From assembly GCF_003331055.1 (NCBI RefSeq), contig NZ_PUQD01000019.1, positions 1 to 64,000 of the forward strand: a stretch of DNA of 64,000 nucleotides, written 5' to 3'. The position numbers were made by a program, and so were the translations under genes. Positions within the stretch are counted from its first letter, which is position 1; every line of letters starts with the position of its first letter. Below the pieces are notes generated by a model. That model did not search any database, was not told the DNA's origin, and saw only the letters and a list, made by a program, of their open reading frames with translations. Positions 1 through 8,027 of this stretch are shown here, piece by piece. The stretch is from Pseudomonas sp. AFG_SD02_1510_Pfu_092. GTDB lineage: Bacteria; Pseudomonadota; Gammaproteobacteria; Pseudomonadales; Pseudomonadaceae.

Positions 1-9
1 TGTGTGCGG

Positions 10-120
<111 letters not shown>

Positions 121-128
121 CGGCTTCC

Positions 129-947
129 TCAACGATTCAAGAACGCCAGCAAATCCTCGTTCAGCTGCTGCGCATGGGTCACCGCGAACCCGTGCGGCGC
201 CCCGGCATACACCTTCAGCTCTGCCCCGCGAATCAGCTCCGCCGCCTGCTTGCCAGTGGTCTCGAACGGCACGATCTGGTCGTCATCGCCATGAATCACC
301 AAAGTGGGCACATCGACCTTGGCCATGTCCGGGCGGAAGTCGGTTTCGGCGAACGCCGTCACGCAATCCAGGGTGCCCTTGATCGACGCCATCAGCGCGA
401 TGTTCAAGGTCTGCGTCTGCACCCCTTGCGACACCTGCTGGCCATGGTTCAGGCCATAGAACGGCGTGGCGAAATCGGCGATGAACTGCGCACGGTCGGC
501 ACGCAGGCCGGCGCGGATGCCTTCGAACACCGACAGGTCGACACCTTCAGGGTTGTCGTCACGCTTGCCGAACACCGGCGTTACCGCACCCAGCAGGACC
601 AGGCCGGCCACCCGCTCGCTGCCGTGACGGGCGATGTAGCGGCTGACGTCGCCGCCACCCATCGAGAAGCCCACCAGGGTCACCTCGCGCAGGTTGAGGT
701 GTTCGATCAGCTGGGCGATGTCATCGGCGAAGGTATCGTAGTCATAACCGCTCCACGGCTGGCTCGAACGGCCGAAACCGCGGCGGTCGAAGGCGATGGC
801 ACGGTAGCCGCGGCTGGCCAGGAACTCCATCTGCGAATCCCACATGTCGGCGTCCAGCGGCCAGCCGTGGCTGAACAGCACGGGCTTGCCAGTGCCCCAG
901 TCCTTGAAATAGATCGAAGTGCCATCGCGGGTAACGAAGGTGCTCAT
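129..947 (-). CDS. Alpha/beta hydrolase, arylesterase / non-heme haloperoxidase type
   Basis: A 272-residue alpha/beta-hydrolase of the cofactor-free haloperoxidase/arylesterase group, probably cytoplasmic since no signal peptide is visible. The nucleophile elbow GFSMGG places the catalytic Ser at 95. HG near residue 28 supplies the oxyanion region, HGDDDQIVP near 220 supplies the acid and APHGF near 253 supplies the His. Length is normal for the family. The start is supported by AAGGAG eight bases upstream. It is the last of three same-strand genes with a small membrane protein and an isochorismatase-type hydrolase. Members hydrolyse small esters and can catalyse perhydrolysis; the natural substrate cannot be told from sequence. 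Confidence 0.85.
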   Translation of the reverse strand: MSTFVTRDGTSIYFKDWGTGKPVLFSHGWPLDADMWDSQMEFLASRGYRAIAFDRRGFGRSSQPWSGYDYDTFADDIAQLIEHLNLREVTLVGFSMGGGDVSRYIARHGSERVAGLVLLGAVTPVFGKRDDNPEGVDLSVFEGIRAGLRADRAQFIADFATPFYGLNHGQQVSQGVQTQTLNIALMASIKGTLDCVTAFAETDFRPDMAKVDVPTLVIHGDDDQIVPFETTGKQAAELIRGAELKVYAGAPHGFAVTHAQQLNEDLLAFLNR

Positions 948-986
948 AACGGTATCTCCTTGATAGTGTCGAAGTGAAGGCGTGGC

Positions 987-1295
987 TCAACCGCGCAGCC
1001 AGCTGGCGCAGCGGCGGGTTACCCAAGGCATGATGTAGAACACCACGGGCAGGATGACGAAAACGTTGACGATCAGGTTGCCGGTGATGGCGCCGCCCAG
1101 CTGGGGGAAGCGCGCGAACAGCGGCGCCAGCAATTGCGGAATGACCATGGTCATCGGGCAGATCACCAGGTAGGTCAGCAGCGCCTGCTTCCAGCGCGGT
1201 GGCTGCGCCGCCGAGGTGCCCGGCGCGCTGTCGAGCACTTGGTGTTGCAGGCAAACGGTCACGACTTCGCGGTTGTCTTGGCGTACGGTGTTCAT
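987..1295 (-). CDS. Small membrane protein, apparent remnant of an ABM-plus-membrane-tail protein
   Basis: A 102-residue protein with two hydrophobic segments (about 37-60 and 70-92). I chose the start at 1295 because AAGGAA lies five bases upstream; an in-frame ATG at 1325 has no better site. The N-terminus NREVVTVCLQHQV resembles the first strand of antibiotic-biosynthesis-monooxygenase (ABM) domains. The part from PPRWKQALLTYL onward resembles the membrane tail found after that domain in longer (~190-residue) relatives. The middle of the ABM fold is missing, so this looks like an internal in-frame deletion. It sits between two hydrolase genes on the same strand. The family resemblance is from memory. 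Confidence 0.6.
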   Translation of the reverse strand: MNTVRQDNREVVTVCLQHQVLDSAPGTSAAQPPRWKQALLTYLVICPMTMVIPQLLAPLFARFPQLGGAITGNLIVNVFVILPVVFYIMPWVTRRCASWLRG

Positions 1296-1412
1296 CGGCG
1301 TTCCTTGGGATGAGCTTGCCAGCATCCACTGTGCAACGGCGGACGGGCGCTGGATTGGATAGGTGTGCTGCCCCTGGCAGGCACCGACTGGCGGCGCCCG
1401 CTGCGGCTGGGC

Positions 1413-2042
1413 TTACTTGTTGGCGTTGAAGGCGTTGTAGCTGGTCATCAGGTTGCGGTAGTCCGGAATGTGGTTGGAGCACAGCGCGGCCAGGCCTTCG
1501 ATGTCGTTGCGCCAGTCGCGGTGCAGCTCGCAGGCCACACCGAACCAGGTCATCAGCTGGGCGCCGGCACGGCTCATGCGGTCATGCGCGGCGTCGCGGG
1601 TCATGGCGTTGAACGTGCCGGAGGCATCGGTGACCACGAACACTTCGAACTCTTCTTCCAGCGCAGCCAGGGCCGGGAAGGCGACGCACACTTCGGTGAC
1701 TACACCGGCGATGATCAGCTGTTTCTTGCCGGTGGCCTTCACTGCCTTGACGAAGTCTTCGTTGTCCCAGGCGTTGATCTGGCCAGGGCGGGCGATGTAC
1801 GGGGCGTCCGGGAACAGCGCTTTCAGTTCCGGTACCAGCGGGCCGTTCGGGCCTTGTTCGAAGCTGGTGGTGAGGATCGTCGGCAGGTTGAAGAACTTGG
1901 CCAGGTCGGCCAGGGCCAGCACGTTGTTCTTGAACGCATCCGGCTCGATGTCGCGGACCAGCGAGAGCAAGCCAGCCTGGTGGTCGACCAGCAGAACGGC
2001 GGCGTCGTCTTTGTTCAGGCGGTTGTATTTGAAGTTGTTCAT
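1413..2042 (-). CDS. Isochorismatase-family hydrolase, YcaC-like
   Basis: A 209-residue cysteine hydrolase of the isochorismatase-like superfamily, closest by eye to the YcaC branch. The expected catalytic set is visible: Asp20 (LLVDHQ), Arg85 (YIARPG) and Cys119 (VVTEVCVAF). The start is backed by AGGAG upstream. YcaC proteins are multimeric and their physiological substrate is unknown, so no reaction is assigned. It is the first gene of a likely transcript with the small membrane protein and the esterase, separated from the former by 117 bases in which I see nothing distinct. Confidence 0.85.
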   Translation of the reverse strand: MNNFKYNRLNKDDAAVLLVDHQAGLLSLVRDIEPDAFKNNVLALADLAKFFNLPTILTTSFEQGPNGPLVPELKALFPDAPYIARPGQINAWDNEDFVKAVKATGKKQLIIAGVVTEVCVAFPALAALEEEFEVFVVTDASGTFNAMTRDAAHDRMSRAGAQLMTWFGVACELHRDWRNDIEGLAALCSNHIPDYRNLMTSYNAFNANK

Positions 2043-2190
2043 GGGGGTAGCTCCTAAGGGTTCTGATTTTCAGTAAGTTGGGTGTTTCGCGTTGATGGGA
2101 GAAGATTAAAACCATCACCTTTTCAGCGGTAGATAGCGGTTTTTGGCTCTAGCGTTCTGTTTTATGAACGATGGTTTTGTGTGGGCTTTA

Positions 2191-2289
2191 CCGGCCTCTT
2201 CGCGGCTAAAGCCGCTCCCACAGGGATTGCGCTGCATTTGAATCGTGCGCAGTACCTGTGGGAACGGCTTTAGCCGCGAAGAGGCCGGC
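2191..2289. repeat. REP pair, inverted
   Basis: Two REP elements in opposite orientation (from CCGGCCTCTTCGCGG and its complement), both with the stem GCGGC-TAAA/TTTA-GCCGC. They fill most of the 319-base gap between the divergent isochorismatase and MscS genes. No clear promoter was found in the remainder. Confidence 0.9.
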
Positions 2290-2361
2290 ACAGCCCCATT
2301 GCCTGCCCGGCCAACCTGCTCTATTACTACCCACAGCCGTCCCCTCACCCCCGAGACCTCC

Positions 2362-3789
2362 ATGCTGGCGTTCATCCAGTCCTACCCGCTGCTGCTCGGC
2401 ATCGCCCTGATCCTGCTCGACCTCGTGCTCTGGCAGCTCATTCCCCTGCAGCACCGGGCCTGGCGCATCGCCGCGCGGCTGCTGTTGTTCCTGCTGTTCA
2501 GCGCAGTGCTGATGGCAGCTGGCATGAGCCCGCTGCAACCGCCACCCTGGCCCGACGATGTCTCGCGCAACCTGATGGCCACGGTGTTGGCCATCGGTTG
2601 GTGGTTGTTCGGGGCGCGCACGGTGACGGTGGTGTTCGGCCTGCTGCTGGTCGCCCGTGGCAGCCATGGCGGGCGACTGCTGCAGGATGTGCTGGGGGCA
2701 CTGATCTTCCTGGTTGCCGTGGTCGCTGCTGCGGGCTACGTGTTGCAGTTGCCGGTGAAAGGCCTGCTGGCGACATCGGGGGTGATGGCCATCGTCATCG
2801 GCCTGGCGTTGCAGAGCACACTGGCCGATGTGTTCAGCGGCATCATCCTCAACACCACGCGGCCGTATCAGATCGGCGATTCGATCTCCATCGATGGCAC
2901 CGAAGGCAAGGTGCTGGAAATCGACTGGCGTGCCACCCGCCTGCTCACTGGCAGCGGCAGCCTGGCGGTGATCCCCAACTCGGTGGCGGCCAAGGCCCGG
3001 TTGCTCAACCACAGCCGCCCTGCCGATGTCCATGGGGTGACAATCAGTGTGGTAGTGCCGGCCAAGGTGCGGCCCAAGCGGGTATTCGATGCGCTGGAAA
3101 AGGCGTTGCAAGGCGTCAGCGCCATCCTCGCCACGCCAAAGCCGAAGGTCACGGTGAAGGCCTCGACGCTGGAATCGGTAGAGTACGAGGTCAGCGGTTT
3201 CGTCGCCGATGCCGGCGCCAAGGGTGACGCGCGCAACCAGCTGTTCGACCTGGCCCACCGGCACCTGGAAGCCAGCGGCGTGATGTGGAACGTCGACCTG
3301 GCGCTGCCGCCGCGCAGCCGCCAGCGCGAGGTGCTGGACGAAGTGCGGGTGTTCCGCTCGCTCAACAGCGAGGAGCGCGATGCCTTGAGCCAGCGCATGA
3401 CGGCGGTGGAATACCTGGCGGACCAGGTGATTCTGGGGGTGGGCGAACATTCCGATCACTTGCTGGTGATCGGCAGCGGGGTGGTTTCGGCGTCGATTCG
3501 CGATGGCGACAGGCTGGTCGAGGCCGGGCGCATGGGGCCGGGCGAGGTGCTGGGGATCGAAGGGATCATCGATGAAGACGACTCGCTCGCCGAATTCCGC
3601 ACGCTGACCAGTTGCGTGCTGTACCGGATCGACAAGGACCAGGTGAAAAGCTGCCTGGAGCAGCGTGGCGAGGTGCAGACGGCGCTGAGCAAGTTGCAGC
3701 GGTTCAGGCGGCAGAGCCGGGAATCGTTGTTGCTGCAGAAGCCGGTTTCAATCAAGAAAGGCGGCTTCCTCAGTTGGTTGCACAGGTAA
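2362..3789 (+). CDS. MscS-family mechanosensitive channel with C-terminal cyclic-nucleotide-binding domain
   Basis: A 475-residue inner-membrane protein. Residues 1-160 hold about four to five membrane spans. The MscS pore and beta domain follows, with GLALQSTLADVFSGIILNTT and the downstream PYQIGDSISIDG signature. From about residue 330 a CRP-like cNMP-binding beta-roll begins (ADQVILGVGEHSDHLLVIGSG, then GRMGPGEVLGIEG). This is the architecture of bacterial cyclic-nucleotide-gated MscS channels. An open frame continues upstream to 2245 but that part runs through a REP element, so the ATG at 2362 is preferred. The Shine-Dalgarno match is weak. Which nucleotide it binds, and whether it responds to tension, cannot be seen from sequence. 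Confidence 0.88.
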   Translation: MLAFIQSYPLLLGIALILLDLVLWQLIPLQHRAWRIAARLLLFLLFSAVLMAAGMSPLQPPPWPDDVSRNLMATVLAIGWWLFGARTVTVVFGLLLVARGSHGGRLLQDVLGALIFLVAVVAAAGYVLQLPVKGLLATSGVMAIVIGLALQSTLADVFSGIILNTTRPYQIGDSISIDGTEGKVLEIDWRATRLLTGSGSLAVIPNSVAAKARLLNHSRPADVHGVTISVVVPAKVRPKRVFDALEKALQGVSAILATPKPKVTVKASTLESVEYEVSGFVADAGAKGDARNQLFDLAHRHLEASGVMWNVDLALPPRSRQREVLDEVRVFRSLNSEERDALSQRMTAVEYLADQVILGVGEHSDHLLVIGSGVVSASIRDGDRLVEAGRMGPGEVLGIEGIIDEDDSLAEFRTLTSCVLYRIDKDQVKSCLEQRGEVQTALSKLQRFRRQSRESLLLQKPVSIKKGGFLSWLHR

Positions 3790-3800
3790 GCCTGGGCTGG

Positions 3801-3926
3801 CCCCTTCGCGGGTAAACCCGCTCCCACAGGTTTCAAAAGCTGTGAATACTTATGGGAGCGGGTTCACCCGCTCCCACAGGTTTCAAAAGCTGTGAATACT
3901 TATGGGAGCGGGTTCACCCGCGAAGG
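3801..3926. repeat. REP array with exact 50-bp tandem duplication
   Basis: A REP pair whose inner part is duplicated. Positions 3816-3865 and 3866-3915 are identical, and five further bases repeat at 3916-3920. The middle copy is a hybrid of a left and a right REP half. It lies between the convergent MscS and amaA genes. Confidence 0.92.
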
Positions 3927-3935
3927 GGCACGTGC

Positions 3936-5222
3936 TTACAACACAACCCGCAAGCACTGCCCCGCGTGGTACAGCGAGAACCCGGACTCATAGAACGCCG
4001 TACGCAGCGACGGCGCACTCACGCCCTTCATCGGCGAGAACGGGATCGGCAGGCTGCCCGCCTCCCCCTTCAGCAGAAACTCGGCAAACGCCCGGCCAAT
4101 CACGGTTCCGGTGGTATTGCCGCGGCCGTTGTAGCCGGTCACCGCCACCAGCCCCGGCGCCGGCTCGAACAGGCGCATCAGGTGGTCGGGGGTAAAGTCG
4201 ATGCAGCCGGTCCAGTGCATCTCCCACTCGACCTTGCCCAGTTCAGGGTAGTAATGGCTCTGGATGCGGTCCGCCCAGCTGCGCACGAACCAGGCCGGCT
4301 TGTTGTCGACCCGGCCCAGGCTGCCGAGCAGCAAACGGCCCTGGTCGTCACGACGGATGCTGCTGAGCACGGTACGGGTATCCCACGAACCCTGGCCATG
4401 TGGCAGCACCTTGTCGGCAGCAGCACCCTGCAGCGGCTTGGACGCCACCTGGTAGTAATAACCCCGGAAGAACTGCTTTTGCAGGTTGCTCCAGTCGCCT
4501 TCGGTGTAGGCGCCAGTGGAAATCACCACCTTGTCGGCACGCACCGAACCGCGCGCGGTCTTCACTCGCCAGGCATCGCCGTCACGCTCCAGGCCCTCGA
4601 CTGACGACTGCTGGAACAGCTTGCCGCCCAGGCGCGCCACGGCAGCGGCCAGGCCTTGGGTGTAACCCATCGGGTTGATGGTGCCGGCGCGGCGATCTAG
4701 CAGCGCGGCGGAAATCTTGTCGGTACCGCAATACTCCTGGCACTGGGCGCCGGTCAGCAGCTGCACATCGGCACCACGGCGGCGCCATTGTTCGTGGCGC
4801 GCTTCGAGGTCGGCGATGCCGGTGGCGTTGTGCGCCATGTGCAGCGTGCCTTTGTGCTGGGCCTGGCAGTCGATGCCAAGGCGTTCGATCATGGCGAACA
4901 CCTGCGCCGGGGCTTCGCCAAGCACCTGGTTCAGCCGGCTGCCCTGCTGCAGGCCAAGCGTGGCCTCGACGTCATCGGGGCGAATCCAGGTGCCGGCGTT
5001 GACCAGGCCGACGTTGCGCCCGGAGCCACCATGGCCGATCTTCCAGGCCTCCAGCAGAATCACCGACTTGCCCTGTTCGAGCAGGTGGATGGCCGCCGAC
5101 AGGCCGGTGATACCGCCACCGATCACGCAGACATCGGCCTTGTGCTCACCGGCCAGGGCCTGGGCGGCGACGGTCGGTTTGCTGACGAATTCCCACAAGC
5201 ATTGTTGACGCAATTCGGACAT
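3936..5222 (-). CDS. amaA: FAD-dependent L-pipecolate oxidase
   Basis: A 428-residue D-amino-acid-oxidase-fold flavoprotein. The FAD-binding motif GGGITG is at 35-40, followed by the acidic strand end LLEAWK and GGSGRNVG near 75. The C-terminal GYNGRGNTTG closes the FAD site. The start at 5222 has GGAG seven bases upstream; the longer frame to 5357 has none. In P. putida the enzyme of this family beside amaB oxidises L-pipecolate to piperideine-6-carboxylate during D-lysine catabolism. The assignment rests on that synteny and the family. It lies 97 bases downstream of amaB on the same strand, probably in one operon. Confidence 0.85.
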   Translation of the reverse strand: MSELRQQCLWEFVSKPTVAAQALAGEHKADVCVIGGGITGLSAAIHLLEQGKSVILLEAWKIGHGGSGRNVGLVNAGTWIRPDDVEATLGLQQGSRLNQVLGEAPAQVFAMIERLGIDCQAQHKGTLHMAHNATGIADLEARHEQWRRRGADVQLLTGAQCQEYCGTDKISAALLDRRAGTINPMGYTQGLAAAVARLGGKLFQQSSVEGLERDGDAWRVKTARGSVRADKVVISTGAYTEGDWSNLQKQFFRGYYYQVASKPLQGAAADKVLPHGQGSWDTRTVLSSIRRDDQGRLLLGSLGRVDNKPAWFVRSWADRIQSHYYPELGKVEWEMHWTGCIDFTPDHLMRLFEPAPGLVAVTGYNGRGNTTGTVIGRAFAEFLLKGEAGSLPIPFSPMKGVSAPSLRTAFYESGFSLYHAGQCLRVVL

Positions 5223-5251
5223 GGCCCGGCTCCAGCAATTTGTTCTTGTCT

Positions 5252-5301
5252 GGGGCTGCCTTGCAGCCCATTCGCGGGTGAACCGGGGGCAAAACCCCCG
5301 G
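5252..5301. repeat. REP remnant and hairpin between amaB and amaA
   Basis: Half of a REP unit (GGGGCTGCCTTGCAGCCC, then ATTCGCGGGTGAACC) runs into a perfect stem-loop CCGGGGG-CAAAA-CCCCCGG at 5283-5301. No T-run follows on the minus strand. The structure would lie inside an amaB-amaA transcript and could affect stability or relative expression. Confidence 0.65.
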
Positions 5302-5319
5302 CCATGCAGCATCAACCGA

Positions 5320-6810
5320 TCAGTCGAACACGATACCCTGCGCCAGCGGCAGCTCACGCGAGTAGTTCACCGTGTTGGTCTGGCGACGCATGTAGCCTTT
5401 CCAGGCGTCCGAACCGGACTCACGACCGCCGCCAGTCTCCTTCTCGCCGCCGAACGCACCGCCGATCTCGGCGCCGCTGGTGCCGATGTTGACGTTGGCG
5501 ATGCCGCAGTCGCTGCCCGAGGCGCTCTGGAAGCGCTCGGCTTCGCGAATGTCGGTGGTGAAGATGCACGACGACAGGCCTTGTGGCACTTCGTTGTTCA
5601 GGCGCAGGGCCTCTTCGAAGTCGTCGTAGGCCAGCACGTACAGGATCGGCGCGAAGGTTTCGTGGCGGACCACCTCGCTCTGCGCCGGCATTTCGGCAAT
5701 GGCCGGCGACACGTAGTAGGCGTTCGGGTACTGGTCGGCCAGCTGACGCTCACCACCGAACACCTGGCCACCTTCGTCGCGAGCCTTGGCCAGCGCGCCC
5801 TGCATGGCGTCGAACGACTGCTTGTCGATCAGCGGGCCGACCAGGTTGTCCTTGCGTGGGTCGCCGATGCGCACCTTGCCGTAGGCGGCTTTGACGCGGG
5901 CCACCACTTCGTCCTTGATCGAGCGGTGCACGATCAGCCGGCGTAGGGTGGTGCAACGCTGGCCGGCGGTGCCGACAGCGGAGAACAGAATACCGCGCAC
6001 GGCCAGATCGAGGTCGGCGCTCGGTGCCAGGATCATGGCATTGTTGCCGCCCAGTTCGAGGATGCTGCGGCCGAAGCGGGCCGCCACACGTGGGCCCACT
6101 TCGCGGCCCATGCGGGTGCTGCCGGTGGCGCTGACCAGCGGTACGCGCGGGTCATCGACCATGGCTTCGCCGGCTTCGCGGCCGCCGATCACCAGTTGTG
6201 CCAGGCCAGCCGGGGCATCGCCGAAGGCTTTCAGGGCTTTTTCGAATAGCGCCTGGCAGGCCAGGGCCGTCAGTGGGGTCTTCTCGGACGGCTTCCACAC
6301 CACCGAGTTGCCGGCGACCAGCGCCAGCGCGGTGTTCCAGGCCCAGACTGCGACCGGGAAGTTGAAGGCGCTGATCACGCCGACCACACCCAGCGGGTGC
6401 CAGGTTTCGCGCATGTGGTGGCCAGGGCGCTCGGAGGCGATGGTCAGGCCATACAGCTGGCGCGACAGGCCAACGGCGAAATCGCAGATGTCGATCATTT
6501 CCTGCACTTCACCCAGGCCTTCCTGGGTGATCTTGCCGGCTTCGATCGAGACCAGCTCGCCGAGGTCGGCCTTGTGTTCGCGCAGCACTTCGCCGAACAG
6601 GCGCACCAGCTCGCCACGGCGCGGGGCCGGCACGCTGCGCCAGGCTTCGAAGGCGCGCTGCGCCTGATCGATGCGGGCGATGGTCTCGGCCTTGCCGAGC
6701 AGTTTCACCGAGGCGATCTGGCTGCCGTCGATCGGCGTGTGAACAGGGTAGTCGCCCTGGGTGTAAGCCGCGGCGGCAACGCCAAGGCGCTCGAGCAATC
6801 CAGCAACCAT
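5320..6810 (-). CDS. amaB: Aldehyde dehydrogenase, piperideine-6-carboxylate / aminoadipate-semialdehyde dehydrogenase
   Basis: A 496-residue NAD(P)-dependent aldehyde dehydrogenase of the ALDH7 (antiquitin) type. The catalytic Glu252 (ILELGGNNA) and Cys286 (GTAGQRCTT, the form usual in ALDH7) are both present, as is the cofactor region SAFNFPVAVWAWN near 148. GGAGAAG just upstream fixes the start at 6810. In P. putida AmaB converts aminoadipate semialdehyde to 2-aminoadipate after AmaA. A divergent LysR gene starts 136 bases away, and a dyad between the two is a candidate operator. Confidence 0.88.
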   Translation of the reverse strand: MVAGLLERLGVAAAAYTQGDYPVHTPIDGSQIASVKLLGKAETIARIDQAQRAFEAWRSVPAPRRGELVRLFGEVLREHKADLGELVSIEAGKITQEGLGEVQEMIDICDFAVGLSRQLYGLTIASERPGHHMRETWHPLGVVGVISAFNFPVAVWAWNTALALVAGNSVVWKPSEKTPLTALACQALFEKALKAFGDAPAGLAQLVIGGREAGEAMVDDPRVPLVSATGSTRMGREVGPRVAARFGRSILELGGNNAMILAPSADLDLAVRGILFSAVGTAGQRCTTLRRLIVHRSIKDEVVARVKAAYGKVRIGDPRKDNLVGPLIDKQSFDAMQGALAKARDEGGQVFGGERQLADQYPNAYYVSPAIAEMPAQSEVVRHETFAPILYVLAYDDFEEALRLNNEVPQGLSSCIFTTDIREAERFQSASGSDCGIANVNIGTSGAEIGGAFGGEKETGGGRESGSDAWKGYMRRQTNTVNYSRELPLAQGIVFD

Positions 6811-6906
6811 TTGTGCTTCTCCTACATCGGGTGATGGGGTGGAAAAATGATGTGGATCAGTATTAATCCGATCACACCGGTGCAACAAACGACCTTTATT
6901 CCGCAT

Positions 6907-6927
6907 ATCATTCCGTCAGGTAATGAT
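6907..6927. promoter_or_regulatory. LysR-type operator candidate between amaB and the LysR gene
   Basis: Perfect interrupted dyad ATCATT-N9-AATGAT, which satisfies the T-N11-A rule for LysR-type sites. It ends 19 bases before the LysR start codon and about 100 bases upstream of amaB. That position would allow autorepression and activation of amaB. No protein-DNA evidence; inferred from symmetry and position. Confidence 0.5.
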
Positions 6928-6946
6928 TTGAACCGCAGAGACCGCT

Positions 6947-7837
6947 ATGTCCAAACGCCTGGTGCCGTCCATGACCGCCCTGCAGTGCTTCGAAGCTGCA
7001 GCCCGCCATTTGAGCTTTACCCGTGCCGCCGAGGAGCTGCACCTGACCCAGAGCGCGGTCAGCAAGCAGGTAGCGCAGCTGGAGGACATGCTGCGCCACC
7101 ACCTGTTCCTGCGCATCCGCCGTCGTCTGCAACTGACCCCGGCGGGCAGCCTGTACCTGGCCGAGGTCAACAAGATTCTCACCCAGGTGGACATGTCCAG
7201 CCGCTACGTGCTCACTTATGGCGAGCAGACCGAAATATTGAAGGTAGCCACCCAACCGAGCTTTGGCGTGCGCTGGTTGATCCCGCACCTCAAGGGTTTT
7301 GGCAAGCGGCACAACAATATCCACCTGGATATCCGCAACGAGATGGAGCCGTTCGCCCTGCTGCAAGGCTCGGCGGATGTGGTGTTCTTCTATGGCCAGG
7401 GCACCTGGCCGGGGGCCACCTGCGTGGAACTGTTCGGTGAAGAGGTGGTGCCGGTGTGCGCGCCGGAGCTGCTCGCCGGGCGGGCGCTGGGCGCTGCCGA
7501 GGAGCTGGCCGAGCTGGTGCTGTTGCAGAGCACATCACGGCCGGAGGCCTGGCATGAGTGGTTTCTGGAGCAGGACCTGCAGAGCGTCAGCGCCTACCAC
7601 GGGCCGCGCTTCGATACCTTCTATATGGCCTTGAGCGCGGCGCAGGCCGGGTGCGGGGTAGCGCTGGTGCCGCGTTACCTGGCGGCGAAGGAATTGGCCG
7701 AGGGTAGCCTGGTGGTGCCGTGGAACCATGCGATGCGCAGTGCCGGGGCGCATTACCTGGCGTATGCCGAGCATGCGGCGGAGGTGCCGAAGGTGCGGGC
7801 GCTGGTGGAATGGATTCGCGAGCAGTTATTGGCTTGA
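6947..7837 (+). CDS. LysR-family transcriptional regulator, GcvA-like, beside amaAB-hglS
   Basis: A 296-residue LysR regulator. The N-terminal helix-turn-helix covers about 20-45 (FTRAAEELHLTQSAVSKQVAQLE) with the GcvA-style opening LVPSMTALQCFEAAARHLSFTRAA. The effector-binding domain runs from about 93 to 290. It is divergent from amaB and convergent with nothing; hglS follows on the same strand after 190 bases. Context makes it the likely regulator of lysine/pipecolate catabolism, which is inference from position. Confidence 0.82.
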   Translation: MSKRLVPSMTALQCFEAAARHLSFTRAAEELHLTQSAVSKQVAQLEDMLRHHLFLRIRRRLQLTPAGSLYLAEVNKILTQVDMSSRYVLTYGEQTEILKVATQPSFGVRWLIPHLKGFGKRHNNIHLDIRNEMEPFALLQGSADVVFFYGQGTWPGATCVELFGEEVVPVCAPELLAGRALGAAEELAELVLLQSTSRPEAWHEWFLEQDLQSVSAYHGPRFDTFYMALSAAQAGCGVALVPRYLAAKELAEGSLVVPWNHAMRSAGAHYLAYAEHAAEVPKVRALVEWIREQLLA

Positions 7838-7922
7838 GGGCCTCTTCGCGGGCGCGCCCGCTCCCACAGGTTCAGCCCGGGCACAGCCCATGTGGGGGCG
7901 GGCGTGCCCGCGAAAGGGCCAT
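7838..7922. repeat. REP pair, inverted
   Basis: Two opposed REP units with stems GCGGGC-GC-GCCCGC and GGCGGGC-GT-GCCCGCG, separated by 20-25 bases. They lie between the LysR gene and hglS. The remaining ~100 bases before hglS show no convincing promoter. Confidence 0.88.
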
Positions 7923-8027
7923 GAAGGTCGATCAAAAAAGGAATGACACACCCACTTTTTTTCGCTTGTGAGGCAAGTGCATTCCCAGCTTTCATGTAAG
8001 CGTCCGAACCCAACCAGGAAGCTAGCG

